64,000 bases of DNA, taken from assembly GCF_009938225.1 (NCBI RefSeq), contig NZ_AP019658.1, positions 558,001 to 622,000 of the forward strand. Reading direction: 5' to 3'. Within the stretch, counting starts at the first letter, position 1. The number at the start of each line of letters is the position of its first letter. The notes beneath the pieces are model-generated. The model had not been told where the DNA came from and did not search any database. It saw nothing but the letters and a program-made list of their open reading frames with translations. This DNA comes from Vibrio ponticus. GTDB taxonomy: Bacteria > Pseudomonadota > Gammaproteobacteria > Enterobacterales > Vibrionaceae. This document shows positions 9,531 through 18,974 of this stretch, in pieces. The translations under genes were made by a program, and so were the position numbers.

Positions 9531-10619
9531 ATGGCTGCCTATATTTTTCGACGCTTGTTGTTGGTGATCCCTACGCTGTGGGCGATCATCACCATCAACT
9601 TCTTTATCATCCAAATCGCACCGGGTGGACCGGTGGAGCAGGCGATCGCACAGATTGAAGGTCAATCTTCAGGCATTATGGAGCGTTTTGCTGGTGGCGG
9701 TACGGAAGTTGAACTCGATATTTCTAATGAAGCGACAGCGACGGGTTATAAAGGCTCGCGTGGCCTTGACCCAGAAGTCGTTGAAGAGATCAAAAAGCAA
9801 TTTGGTTTTGATAAGCCGCTGCATGAACGCTATTTCGACATGTTGAAAAACTACGCCACGTTTAATTTTGGTGAGAGTTTGTTCAAAGGTGGCAATGTCA
9901 TCGATTTGATTGTCGAGCGTTTACCAGTGTCGATATCGCTAGGTTTGTGGAGTACGTTGATTATCTATCTGATATCTATTCCGCTTGGGATCATGAAGGC
10001 GATACACCACGGGTCGCGTTTTGATATCTGGTCGAGTGCGCTGGTGATTGTTGGCTATGCCATTCCCGGTTTCTTATTTGCGATTATCCTAATCATTATC
10101 TTTGCGAGTGGTAACTATTTCAGTTGGTTCCCGCTGCGAGGGTTGGTTTCAAGTAACTTTGACCAATTGAGTTGGTATCAGCAGATCATTGACTACTTTT
10201 GGCATTTAGCTCTACCTATTTTAGCCATGGTAATCGGTGGCTTTGCCACGCTGAGTATGTTAACCAAAAACTCGTTTCTCGACGAGATTAACAAGCAGTA
10301 TGTAGTGACTGCGCGTGCCAAAGGCTTAGATGAGCGTAGTATTTTGTATCGCCATGTGTTTCGTAACGCCATGTTGATCATCATCGCTGGTTTCCCGAGT
10401 GCGTTCATTAGTATCTTCTTTACCGGTTCGATGCTGATTGAGGTGATGTTCTCTCTTGAAGGGATTGGGTTACTTGGGTTTGAGTCGACGATTCAACGTG
10501 ATTACCCAGTGGTATTTAGCTCCTTGTATATTATGACGTTATTGGGGTTAATCCTCAGTATCATCTCCGATTTGACCTATACCTGGGTCGATCCTCGCAT
10601 TGATTTTGAGGCGCGCTAA
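9531..10619 (+). CDS. yejB: ABC transporter permease YejB
   Basis: A 362-residue inner-membrane permease of the binding-protein-dependent family. The N-terminus ([24 protein letters not shown]) gives the first membrane helix. A periplasmic segment of about 80 residues follows, then five more helices. The EAA-type loop that contacts the ATPase is seen in [22 protein letters not shown]. Its stop overlaps the start of yejE (TAATG), which implies translational coupling. Confidence 0.93.
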   Translation: MAAYIFRRLLLVIPTLWAIITINFFIIQIAPGGPVEQAIAQIEGQSSGIMERFAGGGTEVELDISNEATATGYKGSRGLDPEVVEEIKKQFGFDKPLHERYFDMLKNYATFNFGESLFKGGNVIDLIVERLPVSISLGLWSTLIIYLISIPLGIMKAIHHGSRFDIWSSALVIVGYAIPGFLFAIILIIIFASGNYFSWFPLRGLVSSNFDQLSWYQQIIDYFWHLALPILAMVIGGFATLSMLTKNSFLDEINKQYVVTARAKGLDERSILYRHVFRNAMLIIIAGFPSAFISIFFTGSMLIEVMFSLEGIGLLGFESTIQRDYPVVFSSLYIMTLLGLILSIISDLTYTWVDPRIDFEAR

Positions 10620-11659
10620 TGACTAAAAAGACTAAGATGCGCAATCCTCTTAATGAAGCGCGCTGGAATAGATTTAAAGCCAACAAGCGAGGTTTAATCT
10701 CGATGTGGGTGTTTGGTATTTTGTTTTTTTTAAGCCTTTTTGCTGAGTTTATTGCCAATGATAAGCCGCTATTAGTTCACTACGATCAGCAGTGGTATAT
10801 GCCGATCTTTAATCAATATGCGGAAACCGAATTTGGTGGTGAATTTGAAAGTGAAGCTGACTATACCGATCCATATGTAATTGAACTGATTGAAGAGAAC
10901 GGCAGTATTGTGTGGCCGTTAATTCGTTTTAGCTATGACACCATCAACTACAACGTGGTTGGCGCCGTGCCATCAGCACCGGATGGTGTAAACTGGCTGG
11001 GGACCGATGATAAAGGGCGCGATGTGCTGGCGCGAATCATTTATGGCTTTCGTATCTCGGTGATCTTTGGTTTTGTATTAACCATCATATCCAGCATTAT
11101 CGGTGTTGCCGTCGGTGCGACCCAAGGTTACTACGGCGGTTGGCTTGATCTGTTTGGTCAGCGTTTTATCGAAGTATGGTCGGGTATGCCGACACTATTC
11201 CTATTGATTATTTTATCCAGTTTCGTTGAGCCGAATTTTTGGTGGCTACTCGGGATCATGGTGCTGTTTAGTTGGATGAGTTTGGTCGGTATTGTACGCG
11301 CAGAGTTTTTGCGTTGTCGTAACTTCGATTATGTCCGTGCAGCTCAAGCGATGGGCGTTAACGATAGCCGTATTATGCTGCGCCATATGTTACCCAATGC
11401 GATGGTCGCGTCATTAACCATGATGCCGTTTATTCTTTCCGGCTCGGTGACAACTTTAACGTCATTGGATTTCCTCGGTTTTGGCTTACCTACGGGCTCG
11501 CCATCACTTGGTGAGTTATTGGCACAAGGCAAGGCGAACTTGCAAGCGCCATGGCTTGGTATTTCAGCATTTGTGGTGTTGTCACTGATGTTGACTTTGC
11601 TGGTCTTTATCGGTGAAGCCGTGCGTGATGCGTTTGACCCACACCAACAAGGTAGATAA
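10619..11659 (+). CDS. yejE: ABC transporter permease YejE
   Basis: A 346-residue second permease of the importer. It has a first helix at about residues 20-45, then an unusually long periplasmic loop before NWLGTDDKGRDVLARIIYG, the signature of DppC/OppC-type permeases. The EAA loop is VRAAQAMGVNDSRIMLRHMLPNA. It is coupled by overlap to yejB and lies 2 bases from yejF. Confidence 0.93.
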   Translation: MTKKTKMRNPLNEARWNRFKANKRGLISMWVFGILFFLSLFAEFIANDKPLLVHYDQQWYMPIFNQYAETEFGGEFESEADYTDPYVIELIEENGSIVWPLIRFSYDTINYNVVGAVPSAPDGVNWLGTDDKGRDVLARIIYGFRISVIFGFVLTIISSIIGVAVGATQGYYGGWLDLFGQRFIEVWSGMPTLFLLIILSSFVEPNFWWLLGIMVLFSWMSLVGIVRAEFLRCRNFDYVRAAQAMGVNDSRIMLRHMLPNAMVASLTMMPFILSGSVTTLTSLDFLGFGLPTGSPSLGELLAQGKANLQAPWLGISAFVVLSLMLTLLVFIGEAVRDAFDPHQQGR

Positions 11660-11661
11660 TC

Positions 11662-13248
11662 ATGAGTGAGAAAATATTATCGATTGATTCGCTATCGGTG
11701 GGTTTCGGTAGAGCGAATAAAGTTGAGCAAGTGACTTTTGATGTATCGCTTGATATCAAACGCGGTGAAACTTTGGCTTTGGTTGGTGAGAGTGGTTCTG
11801 GCAAGTCGGTTACTGCGAACTCAATTCTAAAGTTGTTACCTAAAGGTTCTTCGCATTACTTGAATGGGAAAATCCAATTCGACGGCATTGATATGTTGGC
11901 GTGTACTGAGCGCCAATTGCGCGGTATTCGTGGTGCACGTATCGGGATGATTTTCCAAGAGCCGATGGTGTCGCTCAATCCACTGCATAAAGTGGGCAAA
12001 CAACTGGTTGAAATTGTTGGTATTCACCGCGGTATTCGCCAGGGTAAAGCAGAAAAGCTAGCCATTGAATGGTTAGCTAAAGTGGGGATCCGCCAACCTG
12101 AAGCGAAGATTAACGCTTACCCTCATGAACTATCGGGTGGCGAAAGGCAGCGCGTAATGATCGCCATGGCACTCATCAATGAGCCGGAGCTGTTGATTGC
12201 CGATGAGCCGACGACAGCACTCGATGTATCAGTGCAAGCTCAGATATTGGATCTACTTAAATCTTTGCAGCAAGAGTTGGGTATGGCGATGCTGTTTATT
12301 ACTCACGATTTAAGCATTGTGCGCCGTATTGCGGACCGCGTCGCGGTGATGCGTGATGGACAACTACTCGAGGTTGGTGAGTGCCAGCAAGTCTTTACTC
12401 AGCCGAAACATCCATATACTCAGCAGCTTATTGATTCAGATCCGCGTGGTTTGCCAGTCGAAGTGGCTGACAATGCACCTTCACTACTTAGTGTCGAGCA
12501 ACTTAGAGTCTGGTTCCCAATTACCGGTGGTTTATTTAAGCGTGTGGTGTCCCATGTTAAAGCGGTCACCAATATGGGCTTTGAACTGAAGCGCGGTCAT
12601 TCAATCGGTTTGGTGGGTGAGAGTGGTTCAGGTAAATCCACTACCGGTATGGCAATCTTACGTTTGGTTGGCTCTGATGGCTCAATTAGTTATCAAGGGC
12701 AAGAACTGCAAGGGTTAGACCGTAAGGCGATGCTACCTTATCGCAGTAAGATGCAAGTGGTGTTTCAAGACCCATTTTCTGCGCTTAATCCGCGTATGTC
12801 TGTGGCGCAAGTCATTGGTGAGGGCTTGTATGTACACACAGAGATGAGTGAGCAGGAAATTGATGCTGCAATCGTGAAAGCGATGCAGGAAGTGGACTTA
12901 GATCCTGAAACACGTTTTCGTTATCCCAATGAGTTCTCTGGTGGGCAGCGCCAACGTATTGCGATTGCGCGCGCGCTGGTATTAAAGCCGGAGTTTATTC
13001 TGTTGGATGAGCCGACATCATCGCTTGACCGTACCGTTCAAGCGCAAATTTTAGAGTTGCTCAAGTCACTCCAAGCGAAGTATGGCTTAACTTATCTGTT
13101 TATCAGTCATGATCTACACGTGGTGAAGTCGTTGTGCCATTACACTATCGTGATGCGTAACGGTGAGATCGTTGAGCAGGGGGAAACTCAGTCGTTGTTT
13201 ACTCAGCCAAAACAGAGTTACACCCAAGAGCTGGTGGCACTGTCGTAG
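11662..13248 (+). CDS. yejF: Dual-domain ABC ATPase YejF
   Basis: A 528-residue ATPase with two nucleotide-binding domains in one chain. Each has a Walker A (GESGSGKS), an ABC signature (LSGGERQR and FSGGQRQR) and a Walker B (LLIADEPTTALD and ILLDEPTSSLD), so both sites look active. It powers peptide import through YejB/YejE. The stop codon is immediately next to the stop of the convergent EAL-domain gene, with no bases between, and no terminator is visible there. Confidence 0.94.
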   Translation: MSEKILSIDSLSVGFGRANKVEQVTFDVSLDIKRGETLALVGESGSGKSVTANSILKLLPKGSSHYLNGKIQFDGIDMLACTERQLRGIRGARIGMIFQEPMVSLNPLHKVGKQLVEIVGIHRGIRQGKAEKLAIEWLAKVGIRQPEAKINAYPHELSGGERQRVMIAMALINEPELLIADEPTTALDVSVQAQILDLLKSLQQELGMAMLFITHDLSIVRRIADRVAVMRDGQLLEVGECQQVFTQPKHPYTQQLIDSDPRGLPVEVADNAPSLLSVEQLRVWFPITGGLFKRVVSHVKAVTNMGFELKRGHSIGLVGESGSGKSTTGMAILRLVGSDGSISYQGQELQGLDRKAMLPYRSKMQVVFQDPFSALNPRMSVAQVIGEGLYVHTEMSEQEIDAAIVKAMQEVDLDPETRFRYPNEFSGGQRQRIAIARALVLKPEFILLDEPTSSLDRTVQAQILELLKSLQAKYGLTYLFISHDLHVVKSLCHYTIVMRNGEIVEQGETQSLFTQPKQSYTQELVALS

Positions 13249-15033
13249 TTACATTTGAGTAATATAGCTCGCGCTGGCGACACACAGCGGTTTGCTAAAC
13301 CAATAACCTTGAAGATAGTTCACGCCAATATCAGTGAATTGACGCTGCATATTGGCGTCTTCGATCCCTTCAATTACGATGTCTACTTGTTTAGAGTGGC
13401 ATAGTCGGGTGATGAACTTTAAATACTCGAGAGTTGCCGGGTTTTTCAGTGCCTTCCAAGCCATGGCTTTGTCGACTTTTATCTGTTTAAGCGGCAGATC
13501 AAAGAAACTGTTGAGTGAACTGTAGCCAGAACCAAAGTCATCCAGAGAGAGCCTAAACCCAAACTTATTGAGCTGATTGAGTTGAGACACTGCGCTCTTG
13601 TTACCATCAAGAATAACCGTTTCGGTTAACTCTAAGACAATTTGTTGCGGGTCGATTTGATATTGCTCGGCAAGCTGCTTAGCTTGTTCTGGGAACTTAC
13701 TATTGAGTAACTGTAATACTGAGACATTAATGTTCACTCGGATTTGCCGATTGTGGCGCTGTTGATATTGTTTGATAAACAAGCAAGCTTGATTAAACAC
13801 CAGATAACCTAAATCAACAATCAGGCCTTTTTTTTCCGCTACGGGAATGAATTCATCCGGGAATAGTTGCCCAAGCTCAGGATCTTTCCAACGCACTAGT
13901 GCCTCGAAGCTAGCAATCTTGCATTTTGTCGCATCAATGATGGGTTGAAAACGGACGGTAAGTTTGTTGTTTTTGATCGCTTGTGCCAACTCTCGTTCGA
14001 TGTAGAAATATCTATCGACATTTAGCAGCGTTTTATCGTGATAAATAGCGAGTTGGTTGTGATGTTTTTCTCGAGCAAACTGGCAAGTACGAGAGGCAAC
14101 TTTAATAATATCTTCACTGCTTAATGCGCAGTTAAAGTTAGGGTAAATACCGACACTAATATCATTACCCCATAGAGAACCGTTGGCTTCAATTGAGCAT
14201 TGGTAAGTCTCGAGGATTCGTTGTCCTAGTTGCTCAATTTCTGCAACCGAATAGTTACCAGAGACTAGGATGGCAAAATCATCGCTGCGTACCCGGTAAA
14301 TATCGACAAACTCATCCGGTAGTTCACTCAGTGATGAGAGTAGATGAGCCATTAAATCACGCAGTGTCTGTGGACCGTAAACCGACAGGTAAGTGCGGAT
14401 ATCTTCGAGATGAATGTAGATCAAAGAATGTTCGAGCTTTTTGCCTAAACAGAGGGTGTCGATGTCCATGGCTAATTTTTGTGCATTAGCTAATCCCGAA
14501 GCACTGTCAAGAAATGCCGCTTGATGGACATAAGTTTCCATAAGTTTTGATTCGGAGATATCGCGATGACAACCAATTAAGAAACGTTCGCCATTGACCG
14601 TTTTGGTGATCGCTGTGCCTTCAATCCAGATAAACTGACCATCTCTGTTGCGCACGCGAAACTCTGAAGTGACAAGGCTATCTTCAGCGTTCATATGTAC
14701 AACAATTTTTTGCTGTAGCTGAGTTCGATCGAATGGATGAATCTTGGCTAACCACTGCTCGATATCGATGTGACCGGTGTCTAGACCGAATTGGTGGTAA
14801 AAAGTCGGGTTATAGAAAAAGACTTGATCGTCGCGATTCATATAAAACAATCCATCACTCAATACATCAAAGACATACTTAAAATGATCATTCATAACTG
14901 AATCAAGCTGTTTACCCGATAAAGGATAACTCGTTTCTATTCGACGCACCGCGCTCCCCACAACGGTCTCATTGATACTGAGCTTGTTATTATGTTGGGT
15001 GTGAAGACTGCGTATGTTGTGTGTCATTTTCAA
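13249..15033 (-). CDS. PAS - degenerate GGDEF - EAL cyclic-di-GMP phosphodiesterase
   Basis: A 594-residue signalling protein with no membrane segments. There is a PAS sensor with PAC region at about residues 45-165 (VFDVLSDGLFYMNRDDQVFFYNP, then GCHRDISESK). A GGDEF-like domain follows at about 175-330 whose active motif has decayed to SDDFA, so no cyclase activity is expected. The EAL domain at about 340-590 has FEALVRW, NINVSVLQL, ELTETVI, DDFGSGYSS, IKVDK and EGIED intact, so c-di-GMP hydrolysis is likely. It is a single gene, convergent with and touching yejF. Confidence 0.9.
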   Translation of the reverse strand: MKMTHNIRSLHTQHNNKLSINETVVGSAVRRIETSYPLSGKQLDSVMNDHFKYVFDVLSDGLFYMNRDDQVFFYNPTFYHQFGLDTGHIDIEQWLAKIHPFDRTQLQQKIVVHMNAEDSLVTSEFRVRNRDGQFIWIEGTAITKTVNGERFLIGCHRDISESKLMETYVHQAAFLDSASGLANAQKLAMDIDTLCLGKKLEHSLIYIHLEDIRTYLSVYGPQTLRDLMAHLLSSLSELPDEFVDIYRVRSDDFAILVSGNYSVAEIEQLGQRILETYQCSIEANGSLWGNDISVGIYPNFNCALSSEDIIKVASRTCQFAREKHHNQLAIYHDKTLLNVDRYFYIERELAQAIKNNKLTVRFQPIIDATKCKIASFEALVRWKDPELGQLFPDEFIPVAEKKGLIVDLGYLVFNQACLFIKQYQQRHNRQIRVNINVSVLQLLNSKFPEQAKQLAEQYQIDPQQIVLELTETVILDGNKSAVSQLNQLNKFGFRLSLDDFGSGYSSLNSFFDLPLKQIKVDKAMAWKALKNPATLEYLKFITRLCHSKQVDIVIEGIEDANMQRQFTDIGVNYLQGYWFSKPLCVASASYITQM

Positions 15034-15264
15034 AACCTAATCCATTCTCTCATTTGCTATCAAGAGACTGGTTACTACTAATCCTTTAGGGTAGGTGTTT
15101 TACATGAATATTAACTAAGGCGCTATCATTGATTACTCCAATGAGATACTAATTGAACAATATTGGTTTAATTGCTGGAACAATGAGCGAGTTAGGTAGA
15201 TGAAATAGCTTGAGACTATTGTAAATACAAGGCAGACTCGACGTTTTCCTTAAGAGATTAGAAG

Positions 15265-15768
15265 ATGTCAGACTACAACCAACATGAAGAGTGGGAAGAG
15301 CAGGGCGAAGAGATTGAGATTGAAGCGATTGGTATTGATGTTTCCTCTCAGCCTATTGAACTGTACAAAGTTTTTAAAATTGCCAACTTAGTCGGTGGTG
15401 GTGGTGAAGCCAAACATCTAATTTCTGAAGGTTATGTTGCAGTAAATGGCGAGCTAGAAACTCGTAAGCGTCGTAAGATGTACGATGGTGATTTCTTCGA
15501 GTTTAACCAAGAATACTACGTAGTAGTTTGCGATGCGCCAGTCACTGAGCCTGAAATCGAAGCAGAAAAACCTGAACCGAAAGCAGCTAAACCGGCAAAG
15601 CAAAAGTCAGCAGAGAAAAAGGGCAAGCCGGCTAAAACAGCGAACAAGCAATCAAAGCCAGCAAAATCGAACAAAGCGGGCAAGGGCGTAAAATCCGCGA
15701 AAGCGCCAGCAGACAACAAGCCAAAGAAAAAGAATGAAAACGGTCGTGGTAGCATCGATTTCTTCTAA
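15265..15768 (+). CDS. S4-domain RNA-binding protein with Lys/Ala-rich tail
   Basis: A 167-residue protein. The N-terminal 25 residues are acidic (EEWEEQGEEIEIE). An S4 RNA-binding fold of the YbcJ type follows at about residues 27-90 (YKVFKIANLVGGGGEAKHLISEGYVAVNGELETRKRRKM). The last 70 residues are a low-complexity basic tail of AKPAK-type repeats ending GRGSIDFF. YbcJ itself is only about 70 residues, so the tail is an extension. Binding to structured RNA or ribosomes is likely. An intrinsic terminator follows. Confidence 0.85.
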   Translation: MSDYNQHEEWEEQGEEIEIEAIGIDVSSQPIELYKVFKIANLVGGGGEAKHLISEGYVAVNGELETRKRRKMYDGDFFEFNQEYYVVVCDAPVTEPEIEAEKPEPKAAKPAKQKSAEKKGKPAKTANKQSKPAKSNKAGKGVKSAKAPADNKPKKKNENGRGSIDFF

Positions 15769-15798
15769 TTCGGCGTTAGTCAATTCAAGTATTCAGAG

Positions 15799-15826
15799 AG
15801 GCACCAGCATATGGTGCCTTTTTTTG
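15799..15826 (+). terminator. Intrinsic terminator after the S4 gene
   Basis: AGGCACCA, loop GCATA, TGGTGCCT, then a run of seven T. Confidence 0.85.
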
Positions 15827-15829
15827 TCT

Positions 15830-16111
15830 AGCATCCTTATTGGGACAGACAAGCATCCTTATTGGAACAGACACGAATAGCCGCTAGTGAATCAGTTCGT
15901 TTGAACGCTATCGCGAGTTTCCTCGCGATTCCGTAAGCTTGCGCTTTAGCGCTAGCGTTCCCGCATCTGGAGCATCGCGTTCGCCCTTATAGGGACAGAC
16001 GTGATTACCCAGTAGTGAGTCAGTACGTTTGATCGCTATCGCGAGTTCCCTCGCGATTCCGTGAGCTTGCGCGTTAGCGCGAGTGTTCCCGCATCCGGAG
16101 CATCGCGTTCC
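15830..16111. repeat. Tandem 22-bp repeat followed by two 128-bp REP-like units
   Basis: AGCATCCTTATTGG(G/A)ACAGACA occurs twice in tandem (15830-15851 and 15852-15873). Two units with a 128-bp period follow (15867-15994 and 15995-16111). Each contains GACAGAC, TAGTGA(A/G)TCAGT and two palindromic blocks: CGCGAG..CTCGCG, and GCTTGCGC..GCGCGAGC or a variant of it. Each then has GTTCCCGCATC and GGAGCATCGCGTTC. The same unit recurs at 18.85, 19.26, 20.44 and 20.51 kb. It resembles REP/BIME elements; I cannot name the family. No gene is present. Confidence 0.85.
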
Positions 16112-16205
16112 CATTTTTCGATAAGCAACTCAGCAATCTGGGACACTTTTTATCTTCCATAATTAGTAATACTAGCGCCATCTGTATTTGTGGAATGAAT
16201 AGCTA

Positions 16206-17087
16206 GTGAACAAACCAATTAACCTTCGTACAATCGTATGGCTTAGTCCTACCAAAATTGCACTCACTTGGCTTATGGTACTGGCTGAAAATCTATTAAT
16301 GATTTTATTACCCCTGTTTATCGGCTTTGCGATTGATGGCGTGCTGAGTAATAGCCTAAAGCCTTTGCTATATTTTGCTCTGATTATGTTTGCATTAGTG
16401 GTCGTTGCGGTTGTGCGTCGATTTTATGATACGCGAGTTTATGGTGGCATCAGAGTTAGGCTTGCCAAACGAGTAGAGCGTAACTTACGTAATGCTCCTG
16501 TGTCGGTTAAAGATGCGCGTTTAACTATGTCTCGTGAGCTGGTGGATTTCCTAGAAGATGATCTACCTAACTTGTTTACCTCGATTGTTCAGTTAGTTGC
16601 CGCGGTAATTATATTGGCAACTTTCCATATTAAACTGGCGTTGTGTGTCCTGAGCGCGGGTTTGGTGATGCTAGTCATTTATCTGTTTTTTCACCGGACA
16701 TTTACGTCACTTAATGGCGCGCTAAATGACCAGTTGGAGCAGCAAGTACATGTGCTTAGTGGGCAGCCTTTCCCTGCAATTGCTTTGCACTTTGAACGTC
16801 TCAAGCGTTGCGAAATCAAATTGTCCGATACGGAAGCCCTAGTCTATGGGCTGATCTTTTTGGTTCTGTTTGCTGCCATTCTGACCAATTTGTGGATGGT
16901 CGGAAGCTTAATTGACCCAACGGTTGGGCAAGTTTTCTCCATTGTGACCTATTCCCTTGAGTTCGTTGAATCCGCAGTGATGTTGCCGCTGACTCTACAG
17001 ACATTGGCAAGGTTGACGGAAATTAGCCAGAGGCTTAACCAACAAGGTGTTCAAATGGATGTCAAAGAGAGTGTGCATGAAGCATAG
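16206..17087 (+). CDS. ABC transporter six-TM domain protein lacking an ATPase domain
   Basis: A 293-residue membrane protein that resembles only the transmembrane half of an exporter-type ABC protein. It has helices near residues 15-40, 50-70, 125-145, 150-165 and 215-235, with a coupling region RLAKRVERNLRNAPVSVKDARL. There is no Walker A, signature or Walker B, and no ATPase gene lies nearby. The frame ends naturally, so this is not an obvious truncation. The start codon is GTG or an internal ATG; the GTG at 16206 gives MNKPINLRT. The next gene is an AraC-GyrI regulator in the same direction, suggesting a drug-response pair. Confidence 0.75.
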   Translation: MNKPINLRTIVWLSPTKIALTWLMVLAENLLMILLPLFIGFAIDGVLSNSLKPLLYFALIMFALVVVAVVRRFYDTRVYGGIRVRLAKRVERNLRNAPVSVKDARLTMSRELVDFLEDDLPNLFTSIVQLVAAVIILATFHIKLALCVLSAGLVMLVIYLFFHRTFTSLNGALNDQLEQQVHVLSGQPFPAIALHFERLKRCEIKLSDTEALVYGLIFLVLFAAILTNLWMVGSLIDPTVGQVFSIVTYSLEFVESAVMLPLTLQTLARLTEISQRLNQQGVQMDVKESVHEA

Positions 17088-17230
17088 ATTCAGATAAGTG
17101 GGGAGTGGTTATTTAGTGGTCAATGTTCTCAGCATCAATTCTAAGCATGACGAAGTTTTCTTTTCAGCTCGTTGATTTTATGTATTTAACAAGTGATAGT
17201 AGCTCTATTCATTCGTTGAGAGTGGCTCGT

Positions 17231-18133
17231 ATGCCGGAACCTAAAAGTAGCGCATTTAATTTAGTGCCTGAATTGGCGCTAATCGAGCAATTGCCGCCTA
17301 ATCTACAAAAACGCTTTAAGAAGGCGTTAAATACGATGCACAAAGAGCTGGCAGAGCAAAGTACGTGGCAAAAAGTGGCAGAGCAGAGTTCAATCTCGCG
17401 CTATCATTTCCACCGCCAGTTCAGTGATTTGTTTAATGAAACGCCGGGTCGCTACTTGAGTCGTGTTCGTCTGCAGATTGCACTGAACTTACTACTTAAC
17501 GATGTACCTTGGAGTGTAATGGATATTGCTCACTATTGCGGGTTTTCATCCTCTCAGGCATTGGGTAAAGCTCTAAAACGCGAGCTGGGTGTGACTGCCA
17601 AGCAAGCACGCAAAATGGGTTATGAGTCTACACCCAATGAAACGGCTGCTCTTATTGCTAAGGTCGCTCATCCTGGGCGAGTACAAATATTGGAAGCAGA
17701 ACTGGCTCAGTCAATGCCAATCGAGTTAAATTCTTACCCACTGCGGGGTGTAAAGAAGGTAGTGGTTGATGATCCTGATTGGGATACTGTGATTGAGATT
17801 TATGGCACTAAAACAAAGCGTATGCTTAGTGCAACACCGGTGGCACAACTTGATAAGTGCTGGCAACAGATCGAGACACTAATAGGCTATTGGCAGACAG
17901 ACAGCTCTCTCTATGATCTTATTATCCCCGCCGGGCGATATCTGTGTGCTGAGGTATACCTTAATTCTGATGCTGCCTACATTGCTGCAATAGAAGCTTT
18001 GTTCTCAGCCGCTGAGAAGCAGCAGCTTACGGTAGATAATGATGGATTTCTTATAGAATTGGTGCGTGATTTTGAAATGGAGCCTAATGGTGGTTTAACG
18101 TTGTCGATTCAACTCCCCGTGTGTGATTTGTAA
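17231..18133 (+). CDS. AraC-family regulator with GyrI-like effector domain
   Basis: About 300 residues from the chosen ATG (MPEPKSSAFNLVPEL). In-frame ATGs up to 108 bases earlier would add a non-conserved-looking N-terminus, so the start is uncertain. Two AraC helix-turn-helix units lie at about residues 45-140 (VAEQSSISRYHFHRQFSDLF and IAHYCGFSSSQALGKALKREL). A GyrI/Rob-like effector-binding domain follows. This architecture is typical of regulators that respond to small hydrophobic or cationic compounds. It is encoded just after the ATPase-less ABC membrane protein. Confidence 0.82.
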   Translation: MPEPKSSAFNLVPELALIEQLPPNLQKRFKKALNTMHKELAEQSTWQKVAEQSSISRYHFHRQFSDLFNETPGRYLSRVRLQIALNLLLNDVPWSVMDIAHYCGFSSSQALGKALKRELGVTAKQARKMGYESTPNETAALIAKVAHPGRVQILEAELAQSMPIELNSYPLRGVKKVVVDDPDWDTVIEIYGTKTKRMLSATPVAQLDKCWQQIETLIGYWQTDSSLYDLIIPAGRYLCAEVYLNSDAAYIAAIEALFSAAEKQQLTVDNDGFLIELVRDFEMEPNGGLTLSIQLPVCDL

Positions 18134-18331
18134 AACAACTATCATTGAATGTCGCACTTATTATCTGAAATCGGCAGTAAGCAAAATTACACCGTGTTAA
18201 TTATTTTAGGGGCGTGCGAGATTACTTTTCAGAGTGGGTTAAGGCTAAGACTCTTAACTTATGTTCAGAGTCACACTGTGTCTTTTTAGGAAGGTGAGCT
18301 CATTCGAGTGGTGGGTAATGTAAGAGGGATT

Positions 18332-18805
18332 ATGAGCAAAATTTATTTCATCTGCGGCTTTATTGGATCAGGGAAAACGACTTACTCGAAAGCGTTGGCA
18401 GACAAACAAGGTGCATTTCGTTTTTCTATTGATGAATGGATGATACCTTTGTTTGGTGAACATATGGAGCGTGACGTTTTCGAAAGCCGTTTAGCGACAC
18501 TGCAAGATTTATTTAAAGAATCTGCATCGCAACTGTTATCGCTTGGGGTGCCGGTTATTTTTGATTTTGGTTTCTGGCGTAAAGCAGATCGTGATGCCGT
18601 TGTCGCTTGGGCGTCGCAATTGGGTATCGACAGTGAAGTGCATTATTTAGATGTTTCATTTAATACCTGTAAGCAAAGGGCGTTTACTCGCAATGCAGAT
18701 CGAAATGGCAAGTCCTATGAAATGACCCCTGAAATGTTAGAGCTATTTTGGTCTTGGTTTGAAACTCCTGACTCAACTGAGCACGTTGTGTTGATTCAGC
18801 AATAA
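18332..18805 (+). CDS. P-loop kinase-like ATPase (AAA_33 type)
   Basis: A 157-residue cytoplasmic P-loop protein. The Walker A is GFIGSGKTT at about residues 7-15. SIDEWMIPLFGEH and VIFDFGFWRKADRD match the zeta-toxin/polynucleotide-kinase-like AAA_33 group, members of which phosphorylate small molecules or nucleic acids. The start is placed at the ATG preceded by AGAGGG; an upstream in-frame GTG would add eight residues. No partner gene is evident, and the substrate is unknown. Confidence 0.8.
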   Translation: MSKIYFICGFIGSGKTTYSKALADKQGAFRFSIDEWMIPLFGEHMERDVFESRLATLQDLFKESASQLLSLGVPVIFDFGFWRKADRDAVVAWASQLGIDSEVHYLDVSFNTCKQRAFTRNADRNGKSYEMTPEMLELFWSWFETPDSTEHVVLIQQ

Positions 18806-18849
18806 ATGTCGGGAGTATTCACGTCTCCCGAAGTATCGCATTCTCCTTT

Positions 18850-18957
18850 AAAGCGACAGACACGATTACCCGCTAGTGAATGAGTTCGTTTGATCACCAT
18901 CGCGAGCCCCTCGCGATTCCGTAAGCTTGCGCTTTGGCGCGAGCGTTCCCGCATCTC
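18850..18957. repeat. REP-like repeat unit (copy 3)
   Basis: Same unit as at 15867-16111: GCGACAGACACGATTACCC, TAGTGAATGAGT, the CGCGAGCCCCTCGCG hairpin, the GCTTGCGC..GCGCGAGC hairpin and GTTCCCGCATC. It leads straight into long repeat copy A. Confidence 0.8.
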
Positions 18958-18974
18958 AATTCCACATTATTGTC

